Shown here in pieces: positions 6,790 to 18,245 of a DNA stretch of 64,000 nt. Numbering within the stretch: position 1 is the stretch's first letter; each line of letters starts with the position of its first letter. Source of the DNA: Geomonas subterranea. Lineage in GTDB: Bacteria; Desulfobacterota; Desulfuromonadia; Geobacterales; Geobacteraceae. Position numbers and translations under genes: made by a program. The stretch lies in NCBI RefSeq assembly GCF_019063845.1, contig NZ_CP077683.1:3898501-3962500 (forward strand), read 5' to 3'. The notes under the pieces were generated by a model, which searched no databases, was not told the DNA's origin, and was given only the letters and a program-made list of their open reading frames with translations.

Positions 6790-9303
6790 ATGGCGACCAC
6801 GCGCATCTACTGCTGCGAGACACTCGGGGGGGACGTCAGGGCCGCCCTGGCCCAGGGGTGCCTGGGGTGGGTGGAATGCACCACCTTCACCGGGTGCTGC
6901 GGCCGCCCCCCCGTTTCGTGGGACGATCTGCGGCGCATATGCGGCCCCTCTCCCGCCATCGTGGTCGGGGGGGAGTGCCTGGCGCACCTGGGTGCCCCAC
7001 CTGACGACCTGCGCCGGGTACATCTGCTGAAAAAGCGCCATTGCGCAGCGCTTATCTGCGGTGATTACGCCTTCGACAGGCACACCGCCGCCGGGGCGTA
7101 CCTGGTCACCCCCGGATGGCTCGCCCGGTGGCGTTCCTTCGTGGAGGGGTGGGGCTTTAACGAGAGTACCGGTGCCGAATTCTTCGCGGAAAGCTGCTCC
7201 AGGGTGACCCTGGTCGACACGGGGAGCTCGCCGGAGAGTCTCCGGTCGCTGGAGGAGTTCGGGGCTTTCGTGCAGCGGCCGGTCGAGGCGGTTGCCGCAG
7301 GGCTCGAGCTTTTGAGCCTGCAGCTGGAAAGGGCGCACGGCGAGCTGGAGCGGCAGGGCGCAGAGGGGGGCGACGCCGCGCCTGCGCCGGCCTCCGACTA
7401 CGCGCTGCTCCTTGACCTGCTCTCCAGGGTGTCGAGCAGCAGCGGCGAGCAACGGGTGGTCGAAGAGCTCCTTACCCTGTTCGCCATGCTGTTTGGGGCG
7501 AGGGAAGCGGCCTTCATCCCGGGAAACGGGGGGCCGCTCTACCGTCATGGCGAGGCGGTGACCGAAGACCGGAGGCTGCGCCAGCTCGCCGGGGAGATGC
7601 CGGGAAGCTTCGAGGTGGCGGAGGAGGGAAGAGGGTTCCTGGTGCGCCTGAGCCACAACGGTCTGGTGGGGTGGCTGTGGGCCGCCCACTTCGCCCTCCC
7701 CCGGCACCTGCAGAGATACCTGAACCTCGCCGCCAGCGCCGCCAGCGTCTGCGCCATGGCCATCGTGTCCGCCAGGACCGTGCACCGCAACCTCAAGGAG
7801 AGCGAGGAGAAGTACCGGCTGTTGTTCGAGAACATGGGGAACGGGTTCGCCCTCCTGAAGATGCTCCTGGGGCCGATGGGAACCCCGGCGGACTTCCGCT
7901 TCGTAGAGATCAACCCCGCCTTCGAGGCCTTCACCGGCAGGACCGAGGAGGAGCTGGTGGGGCGGACCATGCTGGAGCTCCTCCCCGATTTCGAGCCGTC
8001 CCAGCTGGAAAGCCTGGGGCAGCTCGCCCGCGAGGGGACGCCGCTCGCCCTGGAGCGCTACTTCTTCAACGGCAAGTGGTGCCAGGTTTGGCTCTTCCGT
8101 CCCAGGCCCGGCTACTGCGGCATGATCATCAACGACATCACCAGGCAAAAGCTCCTGGAGGACAAGCTCAGGCAGTCGATCAAGATGGAATCGGTGGGGC
8201 GTCTGGCGGGAGGTGTCGCTCACGAATTCAACAACATGCTGTCGGTCATCATCGGTTACGCGGAGATGCTGGGGATGGAGCACTTCGCCAACTCGCGCGT
8301 CACCGATTCGCTTCAGGAGATCTGCAAGGCGGCGCAGCGCTCCCGGGACCTCACGGCGCAGCTCCTCTCCTTCTCGCGGCAGCAGCTCATCTCGCCGAAG
8401 AACGTGGATGTGAACCAGGCGCTGGAGGTGCTGGCGCGCAAGGTATCGCTCCTGGCCGGACCGGGGACGCGGGTTTCCCTGAAGCTCTGCCCGGAGCCGT
8501 GGCCGGTGCGGATCGACCCGGCCCAGCTGGAGGAGATCGTCGCCAACATCGCCAGCAACGCCGGCGCGGCCATGCCCGGCGGGGGGACCCTGGTCATCGC
8601 CACCGGCAACATCACGGCCGGCGAGGAGATCTGCTACACCAACATCGACGCGGCGCCGGGGGAGTACCTGGAGATAGCGATCTCCGATTCCGGGCACGGC
8701 ATGGACGGCGAGACCTGCCGGCACGTCTTCGAACCCTTCTTCACCACGCGGGAGGTGGGGCAGGGGAGCGGCCTGGGGCTTGCCAGCGTGTACGGCATGG
8801 TGACCCAGAACGGCGGGTTTGTGACCGTGGAGAGCAAGCGCGGGGAGGGAACCACCTTCCGGGTCTGTCTCCCCCGCGTCCGGGACCGGGTCCAGGAGAC
8901 GAAGGTGGTAGCGCCGGGGAAGGCGAGCGGCACCGTGCTGGTGGTCGAGGACGACGAGATCGTGGGGAGGATGACCCTGAAGATGCTGGAGCACATGGGA
9001 TACCGCGTGCTGCTGGCGGGCGATTCGACCGAGGCGCTCGAACTGTGCCGGACGGAACATGGCATCGACCTGGTGCTGTCGGACGTGATGCTGCCGGGGG
9101 CGAGCGGCAAGGAGGCGGTGGAAGCCATCCTCGCCCTGCGCCCCGATTTGAAGATCATCTACATGTCCGGCTATGCCCCGGAAACCCTGCTGGACAAGGG
9201 GGTGGACCGCGGCCGGGTCAACTTCATCCAGAAGCCCTTCGACATGGCGAGCCTGTCGGACAAGATCAGGTCCGCCCTCTCCGGGACCTTCGCTACCGGG
9301 TAG
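6790..9303 (+). CDS. Hybrid sensor histidine kinase with DUF1638-like N-terminal domain
   Basis: This protein of about 837 residues starts with a Cys-rich domain (residues about 5-165) resembling DUF1638, including GAYLVTPGWLARWRSF and a later VTLVDTGSS; DUF1638 proteins are often encoded beside corrinoid methyltransferases in methanogens. It is followed by a GAF-like region (about 195-340), PAS (about 345-460), HisKA with the phospho-acceptor in GGVAHEFNNML, HATPase (GSGLGLASVYG) and a C-terminal receiver (DLVLSDVMLPG). No membrane segment is seen, so it is cytoplasmic. ATG at 6790 has GGAGG upstream; a TTG at 6784 is the alternative. It begins two bases after the MtaA-like gene. It probably senses the state of the two upstream proteins. 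Confidence 0.85.
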   Translation: MATTRIYCCETLGGDVRAALAQGCLGWVECTTFTGCCGRPPVSWDDLRRICGPSPAIVVGGECLAHLGAPPDDLRRVHLLKKRHCAALICGDYAFDRHTAAGAYLVTPGWLARWRSFVEGWGFNESTGAEFFAESCSRVTLVDTGSSPESLRSLEEFGAFVQRPVEAVAAGLELLSLQLERAHGELERQGAEGGDAAPAPASDYALLLDLLSRVSSSSGEQRVVEELLTLFAMLFGAREAAFIPGNGGPLYRHGEAVTEDRRLRQLAGEMPGSFEVAEEGRGFLVRLSHNGLVGWLWAAHFALPRHLQRYLNLAASAASVCAMAIVSARTVHRNLKESEEKYRLLFENMGNGFALLKMLLGPMGTPADFRFVEINPAFEAFTGRTEEELVGRTMLELLPDFEPSQLESLGQLAREGTPLALERYFFNGKWCQVWLFRPRPGYCGMIINDITRQKLLEDKLRQSIKMESVGRLAGGVAHEFNNMLSVIIGYAEMLGMEHFANSRVTDSLQEICKAAQRSRDLTAQLLSFSRQQLISPKNVDVNQALEVLARKVSLLAGPGTRVSLKLCPEPWPVRIDPAQLEEIVANIASNAGAAMPGGGTLVIATGNITAGEEICYTNIDAAPGEYLEIAISDSGHGMDGETCRHVFEPFFTTREVGQGSGLGLASVYGMVTQNGGFVTVESKRGEGTTFRVCLPRVRDRVQETKVVAPGKASGTVLVVEDDEIVGRMTLKMLEHMGYRVLLAGDSTEALELCRTEHGIDLVLSDVMLPGASGKEAVEAILALRPDLKIIYMSGYAPETLLDKGVDRGRVNFIQKPFDMASLSDKIRSALSGTFATG

Positions 9304-10588
9304 CCCCGCCGTCTTGTCCCCCGTCCCCGCGCGCCGGCCGGAAGCACAGGGCGAGCACCACCGCGACGGCCAGGGTCGCGGCGAGCAGCAGACCGGAGAC
9401 CAGCGGGTCGCTCAAAAGCGCGGGCCTCATTAGAAGCACCACCGCGAGCCCCAGCATCATCACCCCCGAAACGAGCTTCAGCACCCGCCCCTGCCATTCG
9501 CTCAGCTTCCTTCCCCCCAGGGTGACGGTGAAGATCACCACGATCACCGCCAGCGGCACCACGTAGACCAGGCAGTACAGGGCGAGATAGAAGTAATAGC
9601 CAGCGGCGGCGAGCCGGTGCAGCGTCAGCGCGCGGGTGAAGACCATGGGAAACCCCGCGGTGCACAAAAGCTCGTAGCTGTTGGCGGCCACGGCGAGCAC
9701 GGCGGTTCCCAGCAGAAGGGGCGCAAGCGATTCGGCCTTCAGAAGCAGCCTCATGCGGGCGAAAAGCTTCGGTTTTTTCCCCTCGGGGATGCCGAGCGTC
9801 ACCCCCTGCCGGAACAGGAAGAAGTCCTTCACGTTGATGAACCCGATGAGGAGCGCCAGGATCCCGGCGGTCGTGGTGACGGCGGGGAGTGTCCCGACCA
9901 GCAGGAACAGGTTGAGCCAGGCCGCCAGGAACAGGAAATAGAGGAGTCCCGAGACGAGCACGAAGACCCCGCCGATCAGCAACATGCGTCGCCGGGAACG
10001 GGCGTGGATCAAAAGGCTCAAGAGGAAGAAGAGCACGAAAAAGGCGCAGGGGTTGAAGCTGTCCAGCGACGCGATCACCAGGGTGAAGAAGGGGAGGGAA
10101 TGCCGCCGCGGGTCGAGCTCTCCCACCCCGGGAAGCGTGAGCCCGCCGGCCGTACCAGGGGTGCCGGCTTGGGGCGCAGCCCTCTTCGGGGTGACCGCAC
10201 CGGGGACCTGGGGGGTGACGGCGCGCGGCTTCAGCGCCTCCTCTACCGCCCCCTCGAGCTGTGCCGGGGTTGCTTCGGAAAAACCGCTGAAATAGTGTGT
10301 TCCGATGATGAAGACCGGCACCCCGGTCGCCTCCCGCCCCCTCTCCTTGGCCATGCGCATCAGTCGCGGTATGTTCTCCCGGTGTTCCAGCACCTCCCAT
10401 GATTCCACCTTCAGTCCCGGGTGCTTGCGCTGCAGTTCCTCAAGAAAAGGCTTCGCCTTCGCGCAGTGCGGGCACCCCTCGCCCCAGAAGTAGTAGAGAG
10501 TGGCGGAGGAGGAAGTCGAGGCGAGGGCGCACCGGGCAGCGGGACAGAAAAGAACGAGGAGCAGGACGAGAGCGCCGAGAAGGCGCAT
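9293..10588 (-). CDS. Thioredoxin-fold/DsbD-CcdA-like membrane fusion protein
   Basis: An N-terminal signal peptide (LLGALVLLLVLF...) is followed by a thioredoxin/glutaredoxin-like domain with a CPHC redox motif (residues about 39-42), a Pro/Ala-rich linker and six or more membrane helices resembling CcdA/DsbD, with a Cys in SFNPCAFF and another in YELLCTAGFP, as in the electron-conducting helices of that family. It probably relays reducing equivalents across the inner membrane to periplasmic thiols. ATG at 10588 gives a clean signal peptide; an in-frame ATG at 10720 would add 44 basic residues and cannot be excluded. The 3' end overlaps the convergent kinase gene by 11 bp. Confidence 0.8.
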   Translation of the reverse strand: MRLLGALVLLLVLFCPAARCALASTSSSATLYYFWGEGCPHCAKAKPFLEELQRKHPGLKVESWEVLEHRENIPRLMRMAKERGREATGVPVFIIGTHYFSGFSEATPAQLEGAVEEALKPRAVTPQVPGAVTPKRAAPQAGTPGTAGGLTLPGVGELDPRRHSLPFFTLVIASLDSFNPCAFFVLFFLLSLLIHARSRRRMLLIGGVFVLVSGLLYFLFLAAWLNLFLLVGTLPAVTTTAGILALLIGFINVKDFFLFRQGVTLGIPEGKKPKLFARMRLLLKAESLAPLLLGTAVLAVAANSYELLCTAGFPMVFTRALTLHRLAAAGYYFYLALYCLVYVVPLAVIVVIFTVTLGGRKLSEWQGRVLKLVSGVMMLGLAVVLLMRPALLSDPLVSGLLLAATLAVAVVLALCFRPARGDGGQDGGATR

Positions 10589-10753
10589 CGCCCATTGCGG
10601 CACTGGTTGGCGCGAAGGTAATACCGGGAGGATGCGAGGGGGGGGCGTGCCGGCGCGGGGACCGGTGCGGGAAGCGGGGAAGCTCGTTGTGTGGTGGATG
10701 GCGGACATGGGGAAGATCATACTACGGCGTCCCCCTTTGGCCAGGGCGCGCCG

Positions 10754-11758
10754 TCAGACCAGGCGATAGGCCTTCAGTTCCTGCTTGAGCCAGGCGTAGA
10801 CCACGGGGGCCGCGACGAGCCCCGCGACGCCGAAGATCGCTTCCATGACCAGCATGGCGGTCAAAAGCTCCCACACGCTCGCCTTCACCTCGCTCCCGAC
10901 GATGCGGGCGTTGGTGAAGTACTCAAGCTTGTGGATCAGCACCAGGAAGACGAGGGAAGCGACGCCGACCATGGGGGAAACCCCGAGGCTGATCAGCACG
11001 ATGGTGAAGTTGGAGATGAGGTTTCCCACCACCGGGAGGAGCCCGGCGATGAAGGTGAGCAGGATCAAAAGCGTCACCATGGGAAGCTGGACGCCGCACA
11101 GGGGAAGGATAACCGCCAGGTAGAGCGCGGTCAGGGCCGTGTTCAGAAGCGAGATCTTCACCTGCGCGAACACCACCTTGTCGAAGGCGCTGGCGAGGTT
11201 CAGGAGGCGGTCGTGCAGGTTGGCGGCCAGCGGAGGGAAACCCTCCTCCTTGTTGAAGCGGTGCAGCACGGCGAGGCTTCCCACCACCATCCCCAGGACC
11301 ATGTGCGCGAAGGTCTTCACCCCGGACATCCCCACCGACGAGATGTTCTTGCCGTGCTCGCGCAGCATGGTGACGATCTGCTCGCGCAGTTCGTCCACCG
11401 TGTCCGGCAGCATGGCGGTCAGGTCCTCGGGGAGGTTCCGCTTCAGGTTGTCCAGGGTCTCGGCGGCGGTCCCCAGGAGGTTGGACATGCCGTGGTGCCC
11501 GCGCAAAAAGGACCAAAGTCCCAGGCCGATTGCGGAAACGAGCCCGATCACGAACAGGATGATTCCCGCCAGCGCCAGCTTCTGGGTGAGCGACCCCCAG
11601 CGTCCCGGGAGTTTCAGCGCGAGCTTCGCCGTCAGCGCGTACACCGCGAGCCCGGCGAACACCGCCGGCAGCAGGTGGAAGTGCAGCACCGTGAAGACGG
11701 CGAGTACCGCCAGCGCGTAGCTTACCTGCAGCGTGGTGGGGATCGTTCTGGTTTCCAT
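10754..11758 (-). CDS. AI-2E family transporter (PerM/TqsA-like permease)
   Basis: About 334 residues with seven to eight hydrophobic helices and a soluble insertion between the early and late helices (residues about 95-190), the AI-2E transporter layout. The late block LIHKLEYFTNARIVGSEVKASVWELL corresponds to the family's conserved region before the last helices. Members export signals or act as sodium/proton antiporters; the substrate is not predictable here. ATG at 11758 is preferred because AAAGGA lies five bases upstream. It ends 165 bp from the ATG at 10588 of the downstream DsbD-like gene on the same strand (33 bp if the ATG at 10720 is used). Confidence 0.83.
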   Translation of the reverse strand: METRTIPTTLQVSYALAVLAVFTVLHFHLLPAVFAGLAVYALTAKLALKLPGRWGSLTQKLALAGIILFVIGLVSAIGLGLWSFLRGHHGMSNLLGTAAETLDNLKRNLPEDLTAMLPDTVDELREQIVTMLREHGKNISSVGMSGVKTFAHMVLGMVVGSLAVLHRFNKEEGFPPLAANLHDRLLNLASAFDKVVFAQVKISLLNTALTALYLAVILPLCGVQLPMVTLLILLTFIAGLLPVVGNLISNFTIVLISLGVSPMVGVASLVFLVLIHKLEYFTNARIVGSEVKASVWELLTAMLVMEAIFGVAGLVAAPVVYAWLKQELKAYRLV

Positions 11759-11830
11759 GACCATCCTTTTACTATCAACGTATGCGCCGCGTCCAGAAAA
11801 ATCCGGCAGGAGTGCCGTGCGCGGCAGGCA

Positions 11831-11863
11831 CAAAAAAAGCGCCCGCTGCAAAGCCGCGGGCGC
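11831..11863 (-). terminator. Rho-independent terminator of tpx
   Basis: Read on the minus strand, an eight-base-pair stem (GCGCCCGC / GCGGGCGC) with a short loop is followed by seven T residues. It lies 28 bp after the tpx stop codon. Confidence 0.85.
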
Positions 11864-11890
11864 CCTCTTCGCGTTCTGACGCGGTTGAGA

Positions 11891-12394
11891 CTAGAGAAGC
11901 CCCTTCGCCGCCGCGAGCACCGCGGCGTAGTCCGGCTCCTGGGTCACCTCGGGGACGAACTGGATGTAGCGGATCACGTTCTTCTGGTCGATGACGAAGA
12001 TGGCGCGCGAGAGGAGCTTGAGTTCCTCGATCAGTACGCCGTAGGCGAGGGCGAAGGAACGGTCGCGGTAGTCGGAGAGGGTGACCACCTTGTCGATCCC
12101 GGCCGCGCCGCACCACCTCTTCTGGGCGAAGGGGAGGTCGGCGCTGATGGTAAGCAGCGCCACATCCCCGGGGAGGCCGGCGGCCTCCTGGTTGAAGCGC
12201 CTGGTCTCCGTATCACAGACCGGTGTGTCCAGTGAAGGAACGGCGCTTATGATCTTCACCTTTCCCTCATAGTCGGCCAGGGTCACCTGGTTGAGAGAGT
12301 TGTCCACCACGGCGAAATTGGGAGCGGCATCTCCCACCTTCAGTTCCGGCCCCACCAGTGTCACCGGGTTTCCCTTGAAAGTAACTTTAGGCAT
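11891..12394 (-). CDS. tpx: Thiol peroxidase, atypical 2-Cys peroxiredoxin
   Basis: The 167-residue protein reduces hydrogen and alkyl peroxides with thioredoxin. The peroxidatic Cys lies in PSLDTPVCDTETRRFNQ and the resolving Cys in DLPFAQKRWCGAAGID, the spacing typical of Tpx rather than other peroxiredoxins. The start at 12394 follows an AGGAGG eleven bases upstream and gives the normal family length; upstream in-frame codons run into repeat DNA and are not coding. A strong terminator follows, so it is probably monocistronic. Confidence 0.95.
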   Translation of the reverse strand: MPKVTFKGNPVTLVGPELKVGDAAPNFAVVDNSLNQVTLADYEGKVKIISAVPSLDTPVCDTETRRFNQEAAGLPGDVALLTISADLPFAQKRWCGAAGIDKVVTLSDYRDRSFALAYGVLIEELKLLSRAIFVIDQKNVIRYIQFVPEVTQEPDYAAVLAAAKGLL

Positions 12395-12520
12395 AGTTCC
12401 TCCTGCGCAGGTTGAATTCTCGGGAAAGGGTAAGACATTTTCTGCGGATTGCAACTGGTGACTGGTACAGGAGATGCCCGCGCGCCCGGCCGCCTCCGCT
12501 TTTCTGCCTCCCACTCGCTT

Positions 12521-12612
12521 GACGGGAGGGGGCGGGGGGGTGAAGCCGCAGGAGACGGAAATGATGGCACCTTCCCCCACCCCCTAACCCCCTCCCGCAG
12601 GGGGAGGGGGAT
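12521..12612. repeat. GC-rich dispersed block, copy 1
   Basis: The block runs from a G-rich stretch through GTGAAGCCGCA, then ATGGCACCTTCCCCC and ACCCCCTAACCCCC, into CCTCCCGCAGGGGGAGGG. The same series of words appears at 56941-57065, and a shorter version near 18810-18906. The ends fold back (CCCTCCCGC... with G-rich arms). Confidence 0.65.
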
Positions 12613-12650
12613 CAAGGGCAATCCGTCCCGGGGATAAAAGGGGACGGGGA

Positions 12651-12689
12651 TAAAAGGGGACAGGCACCTGCGGAGCCAGTCCCCTTTTA
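12651..12689. repeat. GGGGAC palindromic repeat, copy A
   Basis: TAAAAGGGGAC and GTCCCCTTTTA form a perfect 11-bp inverted repeat around GGCACCTGCGGAGCC. The core recurs at 46471-46498 (opposite orientation) and 48537-48565. The TAA at the right edge is the stop codon of the adjacent GGDEF-EAL gene, and read on either strand the T-rich arm could act as a terminator. Confidence 0.8.
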
Positions 12690-14849
12690 CGGCATGGCGA
12701 GCCCCTCGACCAGGAGCCGTGTGATCTCCTCCGGGGGCGCCGGGCGGCAGAAAAGGTACCCCTGCATGACGGAGCAGCCATGCTCAAGAAGGAAGCTCAT
12801 CTGCTCGGCGGTCTCCACCCCCTCGGCGACGATCTCGAGCCTCATGCTGGTGGCCATGGAGATGATGGCGGTGGTGATGGCGGCACCGTCGGGGTCCCTG
12901 GTCACGCCCGTTATGAAGGAGCGGTCGATCTTCAGGGTGTCGATGGGGAAGCGCCGCAGGTAGCTCAGGGATGAGTAGCCGGTGCCGAAGTCGTCAATGG
13001 AGACGGTGACCCCCATCCGCTTTAGTTCCGCGAGGGTGGCCGTCGCCTGCTCCACGTCCCGCATGATCACCCCTTCGGTGAGTTCCACCTCGAGGTGGCG
13101 CCCCTCCAGCCCGAAGTTCTGCAGGCACTCGGAGACCATCTCCACCAGGCTCTTCTTCAGGAAGTGGCAGCCGGAGAGGTTCACCGCAACCCTCGGGGGG
13201 GTGATCCCCTGGGCGAGCCAGGCGGCGAGCTGGCGGCATGCGGCATGCACCACCCATTCGTCGATCAGCGTGATCTGCCCGCTCTCCTCGGCGAAGGGGA
13301 TGAAGCTCCCGGGGGGGACGAAGCCGAGCTCCGGGCTCTGCCAGCGAATCAGCGCCTCCAGCCCGATGATGCTGCCGCTGCCGGCATCGACCTGCGGCTG
13401 GTAGTAGAGCACGAATTCCTCGTTGGCGAGCGCCTTTCTGAGCTGCCGCTCCAGGAGGAGCCGCTCGCAGGCGGCGTCGTTGAGGGCCTGCATGAAGAAC
13501 TGGGCGTTGTTGCGCCCCTCCCTCTTGGCGTGGTACATGGCGGTGTCGGCGTTTTTCACCAGGGTCATGGCGTCTTCGCCGTCGTCGGGGTAGATGCTGA
13601 TGCCGATGCTGGTGGTGACGCAGATCTCCACCCCGTCCAGGAGGAACGGGTCGGAGAGGAGCTGCAGGATCCGCTGCGAGGCCGCGATCACCCCCTTGGT
13701 ATCCTGGATGTCCTCCATGATGACGGTAAACTCGTCCCCACCCAGCCGGGCCACCGGGTTTTCCTCCCCTTTTACTCCCCCCGGCCAGACGGAGTCATAG
13801 CCGCGGACGCAGTGCTTGAGGCGCTCGGAGACTTCCCTGAGCAGTTGGTCCCCCACGGCGTGCCCGAGGGTGTCGTTGATCTCCTTGAAGCGGTCCAGGT
13901 CCAGGAAGAGAACCGCCACTTTCTTGCGGTAGCGGCGCGCGAAGGTGAGGGCGCGGTCCAGGAGTTCGCCGAAAAAAACGCGGTTGGGGAGGCCGGTGAT
14001 GCTGTCGTAGTAGGCCAGGGAACGGACCTGCTCCTCGATCCGCTTCCTCTCGGTGATGTCCTGGATGGTGCCGGAGATGCGCACCACCTGGCCGGTATCG
14101 TCCGTGCCGATCTCGCCCTCGGTGTGGCAGCAGCGCTCGTCGCCGCCGGGGAGCACGATCTGGTGGTCCAGGCTGATGGGCCGCTTCAAGGAGCAGGAGT
14201 CCTCGAAGGCCTTGTTGAAGAGCTCCTTGTCCAGCGGGTGGATGGTGTTGAGGAAGGCCGAGTACGATGAGTCGAATCCGGACGGGTCGACGCCGAAGAT
14301 GTTGGATATCTCATGGGACCAGTGGAACTTGTCGTTGAGGACGTCCCACTCCCAGCTCCCCATGTGGGCGATGCGGTGGGCGTTGTTCAGACGGGCCTCG
14401 CTCACCCTGAGGTCGCGGATCGCCTTGCTGGAACGGAGCATGTAGCGGACCCGGTGCCGCAGGATGGCCCAGTGGATCGGCTTGGTGATGAAGTCGGTGG
14501 CCCCGGCGTGATACGCCTGGTCGATGGCACGGGTGTCATCGAGCCCGGTCATCATGAGGACCGGCACGTCCACGCCGGCGGGGAGGGCGCGCAGGGCGCG
14601 ACAGGTCGCGAAGCCGTCCATCTCCGGCATCATCACGTCGAGCAGGACAATGTCGGGCTGCAACTGCCGGAACTGCTCCAGGGCGATGACGCCGTTTTCT
14701 GCCTCGGCCACGAAGAACCCCGCCTGCTCCAGGGCCGCCACGGCCAGGTCCCGCATCATCTCGTCGTCATCGACGACCAGCACCAGCTCGGGCCGCAGTT
14801 CGCTCTCGTCGTAAGGGTTCGCTTCCATGTGTGTCGTCGTTTCCTCCAT
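12687..14849 (-). CDS. Response regulator with PAS, GGDEF and EAL domains
   Basis: The 720-residue protein has an N-terminal receiver (residues about 22-138) with Asp71 in IVLLDVMMPEMDG, a PAS domain (about 150-275), a GGDEF domain with intact LGGDEF and an EAL domain with LEALIRW and the DDFGTGYSSLSYL metal-site block. Both catalytic signatures look intact, so it may make or break c-di-GMP, or use GGDEF as a GTP-sensing module. It begins four bases after the stand-alone receiver and belongs to the phosphorelay operon. Its TAA stop lies inside a palindromic repeat. Confidence 0.9.
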   Translation of the reverse strand: MEETTTHMEANPYDESELRPELVLVVDDDEMMRDLAVAALEQAGFFVAEAENGVIALEQFRQLQPDIVLLDVMMPEMDGFATCRALRALPAGVDVPVLMMTGLDDTRAIDQAYHAGATDFITKPIHWAILRHRVRYMLRSSKAIRDLRVSEARLNNAHRIAHMGSWEWDVLNDKFHWSHEISNIFGVDPSGFDSSYSAFLNTIHPLDKELFNKAFEDSCSLKRPISLDHQIVLPGGDERCCHTEGEIGTDDTGQVVRISGTIQDITERKRIEEQVRSLAYYDSITGLPNRVFFGELLDRALTFARRYRKKVAVLFLDLDRFKEINDTLGHAVGDQLLREVSERLKHCVRGYDSVWPGGVKGEENPVARLGGDEFTVIMEDIQDTKGVIAASQRILQLLSDPFLLDGVEICVTTSIGISIYPDDGEDAMTLVKNADTAMYHAKREGRNNAQFFMQALNDAACERLLLERQLRKALANEEFVLYYQPQVDAGSGSIIGLEALIRWQSPELGFVPPGSFIPFAEESGQITLIDEWVVHAACRQLAAWLAQGITPPRVAVNLSGCHFLKKSLVEMVSECLQNFGLEGRHLEVELTEGVIMRDVEQATATLAELKRMGVTVSIDDFGTGYSSLSYLRRFPIDTLKIDRSFITGVTRDPDGAAITTAIISMATSMRLEIVAEGVETAEQMSFLLEHGCSVMQGYLFCRPAPPEEITRLLVEGLAMP

Positions 14850-14853
14850 GTAA

Positions 14854-15225
14854 TTATCCCAGCAGCGCCTGCACGGCGGCCACCACCTTCGACGTCCCGA
14901 ACGGTTTGTGCAGGTAGCCGCTGGCCCCGGTGCTCTCCACGAGCGCCTTCAGTTCCTCCTCCGGGCGGCCGGAGACATAGAGGATGGGGATGTCCCGGGT
15001 CGCCTCGTTGGACTTGTAGATCCCGGCCACCCGGTCACCGGAGAGGAAGGGCATCATCACGTCCAGGATAATCAGGTCGGGCTTCACGCCCTCCCAGAGG
15101 TGCCGGTTGGCCTCGGCGGCGTTGCCGGCCAGCCGGACCTCATAGCCCGCCCATTCCAGGACCCCGCGCAGCAACGTGGTGATGGTCTCGTCGTCGTCGA
15201 TCACCAGGATTTTTCGCTTTTCCAT
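14854..15225 (-). CDS. Stand-alone response regulator receiver
   Basis: The 123-residue protein is a single CheY-like receiver. It has the acidic pocket in ILVIDDDETI, the phospho-acceptor Asp in LIILDVMMPFLSG, the Ser/Thr position in ILYVSGRP and the Lys in GYLHKPFG. There is no output domain, so it likely shuttles phosphate or acts by protein contact. AAAGGAG precedes the ATG at 15225. It sits between the hybrid kinase (14 bp upstream) and the GGDEF-EAL regulator (four bp downstream). Confidence 0.9.
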   Translation of the reverse strand: MEKRKILVIDDDETITTLLRGVLEWAGYEVRLAGNAAEANRHLWEGVKPDLIILDVMMPFLSGDRVAGIYKSNEATRDIPILYVSGRPEEELKALVESTGASGYLHKPFGTSKVVAAVQALLG

Positions 15226-15239
15226 GCTCGACTCCTTTC

Positions 15240-18044
<2,805 letters not shown>

Positions 18045-18245
18045 GGTCTTCTACCCGTCAAGCATGGCCGTTCTGGCCACCTTTCCTGCGTCAAATCCGA
18101 ACATCACGGCGGGCTTCCACCGCTAGTCACAGCGTATCGGAACCATGATCCACAACTTGAACGAATTATGGCGCACCGGGCCCTCCTGGTCTGACAAGGG
18201 GGCATGCCTTTGACAGGGAAAGCTATGAGCGGCGGGACAGTTCTC

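Noticed and set aside
6760-9060. A 766-residue open frame on the minus strand opposite the hybrid kinase
   Set aside because: It is a mirror of high-GC codon bias; it is low-complexity in Arg/Gly/His/Pro, has no domain and lies fully opposite a clear kinase.
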